DNA of 64,000 nt, from assembly GCF_022828475.1 (NCBI RefSeq), contig NZ_CP059557.1:4821470-4885469 (forward strand), given 5' to 3'. Below, one piece after another: positions 38,188 to 48,577 of the stretch (position 1 is its first letter; every line of letters starts with the position of its first letter). A program made the position numbers and the translations under genes. Source of the stretch: Saccharopolyspora gloriosae. Lineage in GTDB: Bacteria > Actinomycetota > Actinomycetes > Mycobacteriales > Pseudonocardiaceae. Below the pieces are notes generated by a model. It worked only from the letters and a program-made list of their open reading frames with translations, did no database searches and was not told the origin of the DNA.

Positions 38188-39675
38188 TCAGCGGAGGTCG
38201 CCGGTGTGGGGGCGGGAGTTCCACGTTCGCTGGTCGGTGTCGGACACCGGCGAACCGTTGGCTTCGGCCGTGTCCGGGCCGATCGTCCACATCCGGCCGT
38301 GGTCGTCGGCGATGGCGAGTTCGCCCGCCGGGGAGCGCAGCACCGGTGCCCCGGCGCGGATGGTGCCTTCGGCGGGCACGGCCTCCAGCGCCGGAATCCG
38401 TTCGTCGAGCACCCGGCGCACCATCGTCTCCGCGACCGAGCGGCGTTCCACGCTCACTTTCCGGCCGCCGCGCACCACGTCCACGGTCCGCTGCGGGGAC
38501 GGGACGCCGAACGCCTCCAGCACCCCGCGCGCCCGGTCCGGATCCGCGCAGCCGTGCACTTCCGGCACGTCCAGGCCGAACGAGTGCAACGAGGTGGGCG
38601 CCGGGTTCGACTCGGTCGCCCGCAGCAAGTCCACCGGAACCGTGCCGCACGGGTCCGAAGTGGACGTCGGGGTGTGGCCATCATCGGTGCGGACCAGGCC
38701 GGGGCCTTCTCGCCACGGTCCCGGCAGCAGCAACGGCGCGTACGGGTGGCCGGTGAAATCGCGGTCCCAGAAGGTGATCGTCGTTCCCCGCTCCGTCTGG
38801 TGCGCGATCGCGAACGCCCGCAGCGCGTCGCTCCACATCCAGTCCGCGCTGAACGCGTCCACCACCGATCGGCGCCGCGGCACGTTCGTGGTGCCCGTGG
38901 GTTCGAAACCGGAATCCGTCAGCGCCTGCACCCGGTCGGAGAACTCCGCGTCCCTTGCTCGCAGCACGAACTGCCCCGCGCCGTTCCAGCCCGCGCCGGA
39001 GGCGGTGGTGTCGGTCAACATCAGGTAGAACCAGCCGTCCAGGAACAACGCCGACGGCTGGCCCGCCCCGTAGTCGTTGTCGCGGCGCACCTCGCCGGAC
39101 GCGCGCACGATCGGATCGCCGCCCGCCTCCCGCCGCCAGGCCCTGCCGTCGTCGCTGCTCGCGACGCCGATCGCGTTGCCGTGGGCGTGCTCCCCTGCCG
39201 CGCCCGTGTAGTACAGGTGGAACCGGCCGCCGGTCCGCAGCACCGAGGGGTCGCAGGTGTGCTTGCCGTCGAACGCACCGGGCTCACCCGTGAACACCGG
39301 CACCGCCGGAGCTCCGGAGAAGTCGAACTCGCCTTGCAGGTCACCGGATTCGGCGAAGAGCACGTCGTCGCCCGCGGGGGCGACCGACGGGAGCTGGCTG
39401 CACCACCAGGCCCGGTACCGCATGCCTTCGCCGTCGGGTTCGGCCAGCACCGTCGGCCCGTAGTTGTAGGGCGCAGGGTTCCCGCCGGAGGCCACCACCG
39501 ACTCGCTCGACCGCTCGTTCGCGGTGCGCAGGGTCGTCGTCTGCAAGCTGCGCTCGGCGGGCTGCTCGACCCGCAGCGGAGGTGTCCCGGGCGCGCAGGC
39601 GGCGCTCAGCACGAAGACCACGCCGAGCGGAGCCATCCTGCGTCCCCACCGGGACAGGCGGAACCGGTCGACCAT
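38188..39675 (-). CDS. Exported beta-propeller lipoprotein, glycosidase-like
   Basis: 495 residues with an N-terminal lipoprotein signal (VFVLSAAC, lipid at about Cys27). The body has repeated Asp/Trp/Gly-rich segments such as KHTCDPSVLRTGGRFHLYYTG, ASSDDGRAWRREAGGDPI and GAGQPSALFLDGWFYLMLTD. These are typical of a five-bladed beta-propeller of the GH43/GH32/GH130 type. The precise substrate is not recognisable. It is inserted between the conserved aroQ and pepQ positions and is bounded by palindromes downstream. Confidence 0.7.
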   Translation of the reverse strand: MVDRFRLSRWGRRMAPLGVVFVLSAACAPGTPPLRVEQPAERSLQTTTLRTANERSSESVVASGGNPAPYNYGPTVLAEPDGEGMRYRAWWCSQLPSVAPAGDDVLFAESGDLQGEFDFSGAPAVPVFTGEPGAFDGKHTCDPSVLRTGGRFHLYYTGAAGEHAHGNAIGVASSDDGRAWRREAGGDPIVRASGEVRRDNDYGAGQPSALFLDGWFYLMLTDTTASGAGWNGAGQFVLRARDAEFSDRVQALTDSGFEPTGTTNVPRRRSVVDAFSADWMWSDALRAFAIAHQTERGTTITFWDRDFTGHPYAPLLLPGPWREGPGLVRTDDGHTPTSTSDPCGTVPVDLLRATESNPAPTSLHSFGLDVPEVHGCADPDRARGVLEAFGVPSPQRTVDVVRGGRKVSVERRSVAETMVRRVLDERIPALEAVPAEGTIRAGAPVLRSPAGELAIADDHGRMWTIGPDTAEANGSPVSDTDQRTWNSRPHTGDLR

Positions 39676-39784
39676 GTGCGGAAAGAGCCTTCCCCCGTAC
39701 GATCTCCCGCCACCCCGCGGGAATCCCGGCCACCGCCGGGCAAGACCAAGTCTAGACGTGCGTTTTTGATCTTCACCCGGTCAG

Positions 39785-39925
39785 CGGCGAAACCGCTGAG
39801 CGCGATCGCCCAAGACACCGGCACCGCCGCGGGATCTCAGCTGTTTCCCTCGCGAGGACAGGGATTTCCGTCGTCGCGGAGCCACGGTGAAATCGGCCCC
39901 GCAGCGAGCAAGCAGCACCCGGACA
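39785..39925. repeat. Hairpin repeat, decayed copy F
   Basis: The left arm CTCAGCTGTTTCCCTCGC and a GCGAGCAAGCAG remnant remain, with the loop tip GCGGAGCCAC. The upstream TCAGCGGCGAAACCGCTGAGC matches the small-hairpin flank of copy A. The stem is no longer well paired. Confidence 0.5.
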
Positions 39926-39944
39926 CCAAAGCACCAAGACCGGC

Positions 39945-41563
<1,619 letters not shown>

Positions 41564-41567
41564 TTAT

Positions 41568-42113
41568 TCACGCTTCGTCGACGTGGACGGCGCCGCCCGG
41601 GCGAATCTCGTCGAGTTTGCCCGCCACCAGTTCCACCAGGCGCCACGGTTCCAGGCCGTCGGTGGGTTGTTCCACGTCGGCGGCTTCCCGGTACAGCGGC
41701 AGGCGTGCGTCGAGCAGTGCCTTGAACGTCGCGCGGGGATTCACCCCGGCCAGCAGCGGGCGGGCGGTCTGCGCCAATCCGGTTCGCCGGGCTCCTTCGG
41801 CGAGGCCGACGGTCAGGAACACCACGGGGTGATCGGCGAGCAGTTCGCGGGTGCGTTCGGAGATCACCGCGCCGCCGCCGAGCGACACCACTCCGGGATG
41901 CTCGGCGAGTGCGGTGGCCACGGCCTGCTCCTCCAGCTCGCGGAACGCCGGTTCGCCGTCGACGGTGAAGATCTCCGGGATCGGTTTGCCCGCCAGGCGC
42001 ACCACGTCGTCGTCGGTGTCGCGGAACTCAACTCCGAGGTGGTCGGCGAGCAATCGGCCCACCGTCGTCTTCCCGGAGCCCGGCGGTCCGACCACGACGG
42101 CACGCGGAGACAT
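41568..42113 (-). CDS. aroK: Shikimate kinase
   Basis: Fifth shikimate-pathway step, phosphorylating shikimate with ATP. It has 181 residues with the P-loop GPPGSGKTT near residue 10, shikimate-binding DTDDDV and the lid/Arg region [13 protein letters not shown]. Start ATG 42113 overlaps the aroC stop by one base (TGATG), which also fixes the true aroC reading frame. Confidence 0.95.
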   Translation of the reverse strand: MSPRAVVVGPPGSGKTTVGRLLADHLGVEFRDTDDDVVRLAGKPIPEIFTVDGEPAFRELEEQAVATALAEHPGVVSLGGGAVISERTRELLADHPVVFLTVGLAEGARRTGLAQTARPLLAGVNPRATFKALLDARLPLYREAADVEQPTDGLEPWRLVELVAGKLDEIRPGGAVHVDEA

Positions 42114-43317
42114 CAGCGCACCTGCCGCTTCTCGGCTCGTTCGGCCAGCGCCGCGAGGTAGCCCTCGACGTTGCGGCGGGTCTCCGGCAGCGAGTCGCCG
42201 CCGAACTTCTCCAGCACGGCCTCGGCCAGCACCAGCGCGACCATCGTCTCGGCGACCACAGCGGCCCTGGCACGGCGGTGATGTCGGAACGCTGGTGCAT
42301 CGCCTGCGCCGGCTCACCGGTCTCGGTGTCCACGGTCGCCAGTGCGCGGGGCAGGCTGGAGATCGGCTTCTTCGCGGCGCGCACGATCAGCGGCTCGCCG
42401 TTGGTGATGCCGCCTTCGAGGCCGCCCGCGCGGTTGCTGCCACGGCTGACCCACTTGGCGCCGTCGGCCGGGTAGATCTCGTCGTGCGCGGCGCTGCCCC
42501 GGCGGGCGGCGTTCGCGAAGGCCTCGCCGATCTCCACGCCCTTGATCGCTTGGATGCTCATCAGCGCGCCGGCGAGCCGGGCGTCGAGCTTGCGGTCCCA
42601 GTGCACGTGCGAGCCGATGCCCGCGGGCAGGCCGTAGGCGATGACCTCGACGACGCCGCCGAGCGTGTCGCCATCGGCCTTGGCCGCGTCGACCTCGGCC
42701 ATCATCCGCTCGGTCGCGTCGTCGCCGAACGCGCGAACCGGGTTCTCGTCGATCGCGGCCAGGTCGTCCGGGCCGGGCAGCGCCTCGCCCGCCACGCTGA
42801 CGGCACCGAGGCTCACCACGTGGCTGACGATCTCCACGCCCAGCAGCTGGCGCAGGAAGCGGCGCGCGACGGTGCCTGCCGCGACACGGGCCGCGGTCTC
42901 GCGCGCGCTGGCGCGTTCCAGCACCGGCCGGGATTCCTCGAAGCCGTACTTCTGCATCCCGGGCAAGTCGGCGTGACCGGGGCGGGGCCGGGTCAGCGGC
43001 TCGTTGCGGGCCAGGCCGGACAGCACGTCCTCGTCCACCGGGTCGGCGGACATCACCTGTTCCCACTTGGGCCATTCGGTGTTGCCGATGCGGACGGCGA
43101 CCGGGCCGCCCTGCGTCCGGCCGTGGCGCACCCCGCCGATGATCTCCAGCTCGTCGGATTCGAAGTTCATCCGCGGGCTGCGGCCGAAGCCGAGCTTGCG
43201 GCGCTCCAGCTGGGTCGCGATGTCAGCGGTGGTCACCTCCACTCCGGCGACCATGCCTTCCAGCACCGCCACCAGGGCGGGACCGTGCGATTCTCCGGCT
43301 GTCATCCAACGCAACAC
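42113..43317 (-). pseudogene. aroC: Chorismate synthase, apparent one-base frameshift near the 3' end
   Basis: Last shikimate-pathway step, FMN-dependent, making chorismate. The first 350 or so residues are a full chorismate synthase ([47 protein letters not shown]). At plus-strand 42265-42267 one G/C appears to be missing, so [11 protein letters not shown] replaces the expected [18 protein letters not shown]. The correct ending is present in the next frame and stops at 42113 where it overlaps aroK. GTG 43317 has AGGA eight bases upstream. This is probably a sequencing error because the enzyme is essential for aromatic synthesis. Confidence 0.8.
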
Positions 43318-43371
43318 ACTGGAAATCCTGCCACGCAGCACCTGCGCACGGCCGCTCCGGGTGCGGATCGG

Positions 43372-44010
43372 TCAACCACCTCCCGGAATCGGGCCGAACG
43401 ACGTGACCAGCCAGGCGGGCAGCAGCATCGCCGGACCGTGCGCCACGGCCCGCTTCCGCGTGCAGCAGGCGTGCAGCACGGTGAGCACCGCGCTCGTCAG
43501 CACGCACCCGAGCACCGCGGGGACCGAGACCGCGCCCACCGCCGCGCCGAGCGAACCGGACAGCTTCACGTCGCCCGGCCCCAGCGCCGGAGGCGAGAGC
43601 ATCCGCACCAGCGCGTAGCAGCTCGCGAACAGCACCGCGCCCAGCAGCGCGGAGACCAGCGGCGCGGGCTCCCCGACGACCACGGCCGCGCACCCGACGG
43701 CGGCGAGGGTGAACGGATAGGCGGGCAACGTCAGCACATCCGGCAACCGGGACGCGACGAGGTCGCACACCGCGAGCAGCACCCCGGCCCAGCCCAGCAG
43801 CAACGGCACCGGCGCCCACCACACCGGTAACGCTCCGGTCGCTGTGCGCGCGGCGACCAGCGCCCACAGCAATCCGACGCCGGCCTCGCAGCACCACCGC
43901 GGCGGCCGCACGCCGACGAGCCGGGAGCTCAGCAGCGACCGGCCCGCTCGCCCCGCGAACGCTCCCACGACACCGGCGCAGAACACCGCGAACGCACTCA
44001 TCTGATCCAT
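43372..44010 (-). CDS. Prepilin peptidase, A24 family
   Basis: Membrane aspartic protease that cleaves type IV prepilin-like leaders. About 212 residues and seven or eight membrane segments. The two catalytic aspartates are in VCDLVASRLP and the diagnostic GPGDVKLSG motif. The N-terminal methylase part of larger homologues is absent, as is common in actinobacteria. No pilin or secretion genes are in this window. It is conserved in place between aroE and aroC in relatives; here an insert separates it from aroE. Confidence 0.85.
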   Translation of the reverse strand: MDQMSAFAVFCAGVVGAFAGRAGRSLLSSRLVGVRPPRWCCEAGVGLLWALVAARTATGALPVWWAPVPLLLGWAGVLLAVCDLVASRLPDVLTLPAYPFTLAAVGCAAVVVGEPAPLVSALLGAVLFASCYALVRMLSPPALGPGDVKLSGSLGAAVGAVSVPAVLGCVLTSAVLTVLHACCTRKRAVAHGPAMLLPAWLVTSFGPIPGGG

Positions 44011-44099
44011 GCGCACAGCGTCACGGACAGATGCGGACAGTCAGGGGCGGACATGCGTCGGCGTGTCGGCCCAGGCACGCGATGAACACGAAGGAGCGA

Positions 44100-44165
44100 C
44101 CCGCCGGCTCCACTGGACGGGCCGCTCCTCGACTTCGCCTGCTCCCGTCAGCGGCGAAACCCGCT
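44100..44165. repeat. Fragment of the hairpin repeat flank
   Basis: TCAGCGGCGAAACCCGCTG resembles the flank beside copies A, E and F, but no long stem is left. No other feature was seen in 44011-44189. Confidence 0.3.
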
Positions 44166-44189
44166 GTGCACGCAGCCTCGGAGAACCAT

Positions 44190-44648
44190 TCAGCCGCCCT
44201 CGACGGTGAACAACGGTTCGCCCGCCGAAACCTGGCCGTCCTCCCGCAGGTCACCGAGGGAATCGGGCGTGAGGTCCAGCGCGACCACCGGGCACACCGA
44301 GGAGTAGCCGTGCCCCTCCACCGCGGTCGGATCCCAGGACACGATCGCCTGGCCCGCCTCGACGGTGTCGCCCTTGGAGACGTGCAAGGTGAACCCCTCG
44401 CCCTTGAGCTGCACCGTGTCGATGCCCAGGTGCACCAGGACCGCGGTGCCGCCCGCGGAGGCGACGACGAACGCGTGCGGGTGCAGCGTGGCGACGGTCC
44501 CGGCGATCGGCGCGACCGCGTCGGCAGGGCCGGACGCGGGCTTCACCGCCACTCCAGGACCGACCATGGCCTGCGAGAACACCGGGTCGGGCACGTCGGT
44601 CAGCGACGCGGCCAGGCCGGTCACGGGGCTGCGGACCTCGATGCTCAC
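44190..44648 (-). CDS. PTS glucose/GlcNAc family component IIA
   Basis: 152-residue soluble phosphocarrier that receives phosphate from HPr and passes it to IIB. Phosphorylated His73 lies in TAVLVHLGIDTVQL and the second conserved His in LHPHAFV. It follows the IIB gene with four-base overlap and is divergent from the regulator/IIC pair. Confidence 0.92.
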   Translation of the reverse strand: MSIEVRSPVTGLAASLTDVPDPVFSQAMVGPGVAVKPASGPADAVAPIAGTVATLHPHAFVVASAGGTAVLVHLGIDTVQLKGEGFTLHVSKGDTVEAGQAIVSWDPTAVEGHGYSSVCPVVALDLTPDSLGDLREDGQVSAGEPLFTVEGG

Positions 44649-44881
44649 AACAGGTCCTCGATGTCTCCCGCCAACGTGTCGGCCTCGGGTCCGACGACGA
44701 CCTGCACGACGGATCCCTGCCGCAGCACCCCGTGCGCGCCTGCCGACTTCAGCGCGGCCTCATCCACCTGCGAGTCGTCGCCGACCTCGCAGCGCAGGCG
44801 CGTGATGCACGGTTCGATCTCCACCACGTTGTCCTTGCCGCCCAGCGCGGCCAGGATCGCGGCGGCCTTGTTCTGAGCCAC
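44645..44881 (-). CDS. PTS glucose/GlcNAc family component IIB
   Basis: 78-residue phosphocarrier domain with phosphocysteine Cys25 in VVEIEPCITRLRCEV. It is a separate protein here, not fused to IIC. GTG 44881. It is divergent from the regulator and IIC genes over a 289-base gap containing a dre-like operator. Confidence 0.9.
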   Translation of the reverse strand: MAQNKAAAILAALGGKDNVVEIEPCITRLRCEVGDDSQVDEAALKSAGAHGVLRQGSVVQVVVGPEADTLAGDIEDLL

Positions 44882-45006
44882 CCGTGCTCCCTTCGTACTC
44901 CGGCGGTCTTCGCCCGCCCGGTGATCGTTAGCGGTGCCGGAAGGGTCCCGCACTTGGTCGATCTTGCGTTACCGAGTGTCGAAGCGGCAACAAAAACACC
45001 CCCGCC

Positions 45007-45036
45007 TTGACACCCATCCGTGTGAGGCAGCATTCT
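45007..45036 (+). promoter_or_regulatory. Candidate promoter for the regulator/IIC pair
   Basis: A perfect TTGACA -35 (45007-45012), 18-base spacer and weak -10 CATTCT (45031-45036). The dre-like palindrome begins ten bases downstream, placing it at the start of transcription. Confidence 0.45.
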
Positions 45037-45045
45037 TCCGCATCA

Positions 45046-45061
45046 ACTGGTATAGACCGGA
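45046..45061. promoter_or_regulatory. dre-like operator for a DasR-type regulator
   Basis: ACTGGTATAGACCGGA matches the DasR-responsive element consensus ACTGGTCTAGACCACT at 12 of 16 positions, including TGGT, TAGACC. It lies between divergent PTS genes. The rest of the 44882-45170 gap showed nothing else I can name. Confidence 0.65.
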
Positions 45062-45170
45062 CAGTACCAATGATCCGCATCACGGTGGAACGCTTCCGAC
45101 CGAACGAGCGGACCGCCCCGGCCGACACCGCACCGAACGGCCGGAGAAGGCCCTGAACAGGGAGAGCGTC

Positions 45171-45947
45171 GTGGCCAAGCGCAGCACAGCGGACACGCTG
45201 CTCGACGGACCCACGCCGAAACACGCCCAGCTTCGGGAGATCCTCCGCGAGATCGCCACCAGGGAATTGCCGCCCGGCTCCGCGATGCCCTCCGAACGAG
45301 ATCTCACGCTGTGCTACGGCGTGTCCCGGCTGACCGTGCGCGAAGCCATCGGACAGCTCGTCGCCGAAGGCCTGCTCGTGCGAGTCCGCGGCAAGGGCAC
45401 CTTCACCGGCCGCCCCCGCGTCGACGTCCGGCTGCACCTGGCCTCCTTCACCGAGGACATGCGCCAACGCGGCCTGCACCCGGAGACGACGGTGCTCGGC
45501 CACGCCGAACTGCCCCCGCCACCGGACACCGCCGAGGCGCTGGGGCTCACGCCGGGCGAACCGGCGTACTGGCTGACCCGGCTGCGCAAGGCCGACGGCG
45601 CACCGCTCGCGGTGGAGCGCGGCTGGTTCCACCCGGCCGCGGCACCCGGACTGCTCGGCCACGACCTCAGCGAATCGCTGTACTCGCTGCTGCACCGGCA
45701 TTACGGTGTCCGGCTCGAGCACGCGACGCAGACCGTCCTGGCCGAAACCGCGGACGCCGAGACCGCCCGCCTGCTAGAAGTCGATCCGGGCAGCCCGCTG
45801 CTGGTGTTCCGCCGGATCTCCACCGCTCGCGACGTGCCCGTCGAGGACATGCGGTCCTGGTATCGGGGCGACGCGTACCAAGTGACGATGCCACTGCGAA
45901 CCGAGGCCGGAGAGTCCGGCCGTCCATCCGAGGAGGTAGCCCCATGA
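45171..45947 (+). CDS. GntR-family regulator, DasR-like (HutC/UTRA type)
   Basis: 258 residues: an N-terminal winged helix (LREILREIATRELPPGSAMPSERDLTLCYGVSRLTVREAIGQLVAEGLL, given here in parts) and a C-terminal UTRA ligand-binding domain. GTG 45171 has GGAG upstream. In Streptomyces such a protein (DasR) represses GlcNAc uptake genes and is released by glucosamine-6-phosphate. The dre-like site and overlap with the IIC gene support the same role, with autoregulation likely. Confidence 0.88.
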   Translation: MAKRSTADTLLDGPTPKHAQLREILREIATRELPPGSAMPSERDLTLCYGVSRLTVREAIGQLVAEGLLVRVRGKGTFTGRPRVDVRLHLASFTEDMRQRGLHPETTVLGHAELPPPPDTAEALGLTPGEPAYWLTRLRKADGAPLAVERGWFHPAAAPGLLGHDLSESLYSLLHRHYGVRLEHATQTVLAETADAETARLLEVDPGSPLLVFRRISTARDVPVEDMRSWYRGDAYQVTMPLRTEAGESGRPSEEVAP

Positions 45948-47287
45948 CCGTCGGCTCAGCGAGCGGCGGCGCGAACAAGGGCTTCGCGCTGCTGCAACGG
46001 CTCGGCCGGAGCCTCATGCTGCCCATCGCGGTGCTCCCGGCCGCCGCGCTGTTGCAGCGGCTCGGCCAAGAGGACCTGCTGGGCAGTGTCGGGGGTCTGC
46101 AGACCGTCGCCGGCATCATCGGCGCCGCCGGCGGTGCCCTGTTCGACAACCTGCCGCTGTTGTTCGCCATCGGTGTCGCGATCGGCTTCGCGCGCAAGGC
46201 CGACGGAACGACCGCGCTCGCGGCCGCCGTCGGCTACCTGGTGCTGTCCGGAGTGATGTGGGAGATCACCGGGCAGGAGGAGGGGACCACCTTCAACAAG
46301 GGTCCCTACGGCGTGCTCGGCGGCATCATCGCCGGTCTCGTCGCGGCCTGGCTGTGGCAGCGCTACCACCGGATCAAACTTCCCGACTACCTCGGCTTCT
46401 TCGGCGGCCGCCGCTTCGTGCCGATCGTCACCGCGGTGGCGATGCTGGTGATCGGCACCGTGCTGGGTCTGCTGTTCCCGCTGTTCGACGCGGCGCTGAC
46501 CGGGTTCAGCGACCTGGTCACGGCCAACGCGGTGCTCGGTGGCGGCCTCTACGGCGTGATCAACCGGCTGCTGCTGCCGTTCGGCCTGCACCACATCCCG
46601 AACAACGTGGTGTGGTTCCTGTTCGGCGACTACCACGGCGAAAAGGGCGACATCGCCCGGTTCTTCGAGGGCGACCCCACCGCGGGCACCTTCCAGACCG
46701 GCTTCTTCCCGATCTTCATGTTCGCGCTGCCCGCCGCCGCACTGGCGATCTGGCGCAGCGCGCCGCCCGCGCAGCGCAAGGTCGTCGGCGGCGTGATGCT
46801 CTCGGTCGGCCTCACCTCGTTCCTCACCGGCATCACCGAGCCGCTGGAATTCTCGTTCATCTTCGTGGCCTGGCCGCTGCTGCTGATCCACGCGGTGCTC
46901 ACCGGCACCTCGCACGCGCTGGTGAACTTCCTGGACATCCACTCCGGGTTCGGGTTCTCCGCGGGCGCCATCGACTACGTGCTCAACTTCGGCATCTCGC
47001 AGAAATCGCTGTGGCTGATCCCGATCGGGCTGGTCTACGCGGTCATCTACTACTTCTTGTTCCGGTTCGTGATCACGAAGTGGAACCTGCGCACGCCCGG
47101 CCGGGAAGAGGACGGGGAAGGATCCGCGCTGCTCGACGAAGGCCAGGGCGGCGGTGATTCACGGGAATCGTCCAGTACCGCGAAGGCGACGATGTCCCAG
47201 GACACTCCGCCCGAATCGGGCGGGACCGAGTCGCCGGCCGAAGGCACGACGACCGAAGACGACGGCAAGGACTCCGGCAAGGCCTGA
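45944..47287 (+). CDS. PTS transporter IIC, GlcNAc/glucose type
   Basis: Membrane channel subunit of about 447 residues. LPFGLHHIPNNVVWFLFGDYHG and ARFFEGDPTAGTFQTGFFPIFMFALPAA are the typical NagE-like substrate-site segments, suggesting N-acetylglucosamine rather than plain glucose. It has about ten membrane segments. The C-terminal 60 residues are acidic and disordered (EEDGEGSALL, TTEDDGKDSGKA), unusual for the family. ATG overlaps the regulator stop (ATGA). Confidence 0.9.
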   Translation: MTVGSASGGANKGFALLQRLGRSLMLPIAVLPAAALLQRLGQEDLLGSVGGLQTVAGIIGAAGGALFDNLPLLFAIGVAIGFARKADGTTALAAAVGYLVLSGVMWEITGQEEGTTFNKGPYGVLGGIIAGLVAAWLWQRYHRIKLPDYLGFFGGRRFVPIVTAVAMLVIGTVLGLLFPLFDAALTGFSDLVTANAVLGGGLYGVINRLLLPFGLHHIPNNVVWFLFGDYHGEKGDIARFFEGDPTAGTFQTGFFPIFMFALPAAALAIWRSAPPAQRKVVGGVMLSVGLTSFLTGITEPLEFSFIFVAWPLLLIHAVLTGTSHALVNFLDIHSGFGFSAGAIDYVLNFGISQKSLWLIPIGLVYAVIYYFLFRFVITKWNLRTPGREEDGEGSALLDEGQGGGDSRESSSTAKATMSQDTPPESGGTESPAEGTTTEDDGKDSGKA

Positions 47288-47330
47288 CCCGCGCCGTTCG
47301 CACCGCAATTCCACGAGGAAGGGAAATCCC

Positions 47331-47597
47331 ATGCCCGAGCGACGGGTCACCGTGGCCAGCAAGGTCGGCCTGCACGCGCGTCCCGCGGCGCTGGTCGCCA
47401 AGGCCGCCGCCGCGCAGACCGTGCAGATCACCATCCGCAAGTCCGACACCGAACCGGTGCAGGCAGGCAGCATCCTGGGCCTGATGACGCTGGGCGCCGG
47501 TCACGGCGACGAGGTCGTGCTCGCCGCCGAAGGCGACGGTGCGGACGCGGCGCTGGATCAGCTCGCGGAACTCGTCGGCTCGGACCTCGACGGCTGA
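47331..47597 (+). CDS. ptsH: PTS phosphocarrier protein HPr
   Basis: 88-residue carrier between enzyme I and IIA. His15 in KVGLHARPA is the phosphorylation site. Ser47 in VQAGSILGL sits at the position regulated by HPr kinase in Firmicutes; no such kinase is expected here. It is preceded by GAGGAAGGGA. It follows IIC by 43 bases and is probably co-transcribed. Enzyme I is not in the window. Confidence 0.93.
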   Translation: MPERRVTVASKVGLHARPAALVAKAAAAQTVQITIRKSDTEPVQAGSILGLMTLGAGHGDEVVLAAEGDGADAALDQLAELVGSDLDG

Positions 47598-47605
47598 AGA
47601 GGTTC

Positions 47606-47643
47606 GCGTGCGGTGCGGGGGCGCGTGTTCCCGCACCGCACGC
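47606..47643. terminator. Bidirectional terminator between ptsH and the protease
   Basis: A 14-bp perfect stem GCGTGCGGTGCGGG (47606-47619) with CCCGCACCGCACGC (47630-47643) and a ten-base loop, nine bases past ptsH and just before the protease stop. Confidence 0.75.
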
Positions 47644-47648
47644 CGGTC

Positions 47649-48446
47649 TCACGCCGTGGTCTGGTCGATCCAGTCCGTGTAGGCGGTGAGGTCGGTCCAG
47701 ATCCCGGTGCCGGTACCGCAGTTCGGGTCCTTGTCGCCGTCGCGGCTGGTCGCCCCGATCAGTTCCCAGCGTCCCCGCTCGCCCTTGAGCTGCGGGCCAC
47801 CGGAATCACCGTTGCAGCCCTGGGCGTTCTCGGTGGGGCTGTCGGTGCACAGTTCGGTGGCTCCGTCGAAGTCGGCGCACAGGTCGTCGGCGACGAGCTC
47901 GGTGTCCAATTCCTGCAGCCGGGTCGGCAACTCGGGGCACTGCTGCCCGTCGTCGCACGTGACGCCCCAACCGATGATCCTGGTCGGATCACCGGCCGCA
48001 CCCGAGTCCGGCGCCACCGAGATCGGCTGCTGCTCGACGGGCCGGTCCAGCCGCAGCAGCGCCACGTCGTCACCGGGGGCCGCCGGCTGGTAGCCGGGGT
48101 GCACGACGATTTCGGCGACACCCGCTTCTTCCCCGCCGGTGGTCCGGTCCTCGCTGCCGATCCGCGTGGTGAGCGCCGCGGGCTCCTGGCCTGCCGCGCA
48201 GTGCGCGGCGGTCACCACCCAGTCCGGCCTGATCAGCGATCCGCCGCAGAAGTGCTGACCTTCCTGCTGCAGCGACACCATGAACGAGTACGGCTCGGTG
48301 GCGTCGTGACCGCCGACGACCATCGTGTCGAAGTCCGGCGCTGCAGCCGCCGAGACCGCCGGTGCCGCCGCGAGCGTCACCGCTCCCAGCACCCCCAGCA
48401 GCACTGCTCGTCCATCGCGGAATCGACGGGTGGAAGCCTTGGTCAT
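47649..48446 (-). CDS. Secreted trypsin-fold serine protease (S1A)
   Basis: 265-residue preprotein with a signal peptide (RAVLLGVLGAVTLAAAPAVSA, cleaved about residue 32) and a short propeptide to VVGG. The catalytic triad is His82 (VVTAAHC), Asp127 (GDDVALL) and Ser215 (GDSGGP). Six cysteines are in typical disulfide spacing. The residue at the primary specificity site (six before the Ser) reads Gln rather than Asp, so trypsin-like cleavage after Lys/Arg is doubtful. ATG 48446 has GGAG six bases upstream. Confidence 0.88.
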   Translation of the reverse strand: MTKASTRRFRDGRAVLLGVLGAVTLAAAPAVSAAAAPDFDTMVVGGHDATEPYSFMVSLQQEGQHFCGGSLIRPDWVVTAAHCAAGQEPAALTTRIGSEDRTTGGEEAGVAEIVVHPGYQPAAPGDDVALLRLDRPVEQQPISVAPDSGAAGDPTRIIGWGVTCDDGQQCPELPTRLQELDTELVADDLCADFDGATELCTDSPTENAQGCNGDSGGPQLKGERGRWELIGATSRDGDKDPNCGTGTGIWTDLTAYTDWIDQTTA

Positions 48447-48577
48447 CGGATGCTCCTCGCTCGCGTGCTGATCTCCTTGCGGAAGCGAGGTTAGGGAATT
48501 CACCAGCCGTCGCGGATCAGCCGATCGGCCACCCCGTACTAATCCTTCAAGCCGAAGGGACCGGAGCGCGGTGCCGA

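Noticed and set aside
37923-38200. Open frame encoding a repeat protein with NGPFxQxDWTNGPFT units
   Set aside because: The repeated peptide is just the translation of the 47-bp palindromes. There is no ribosome site and the frame is equally open on the other strand.
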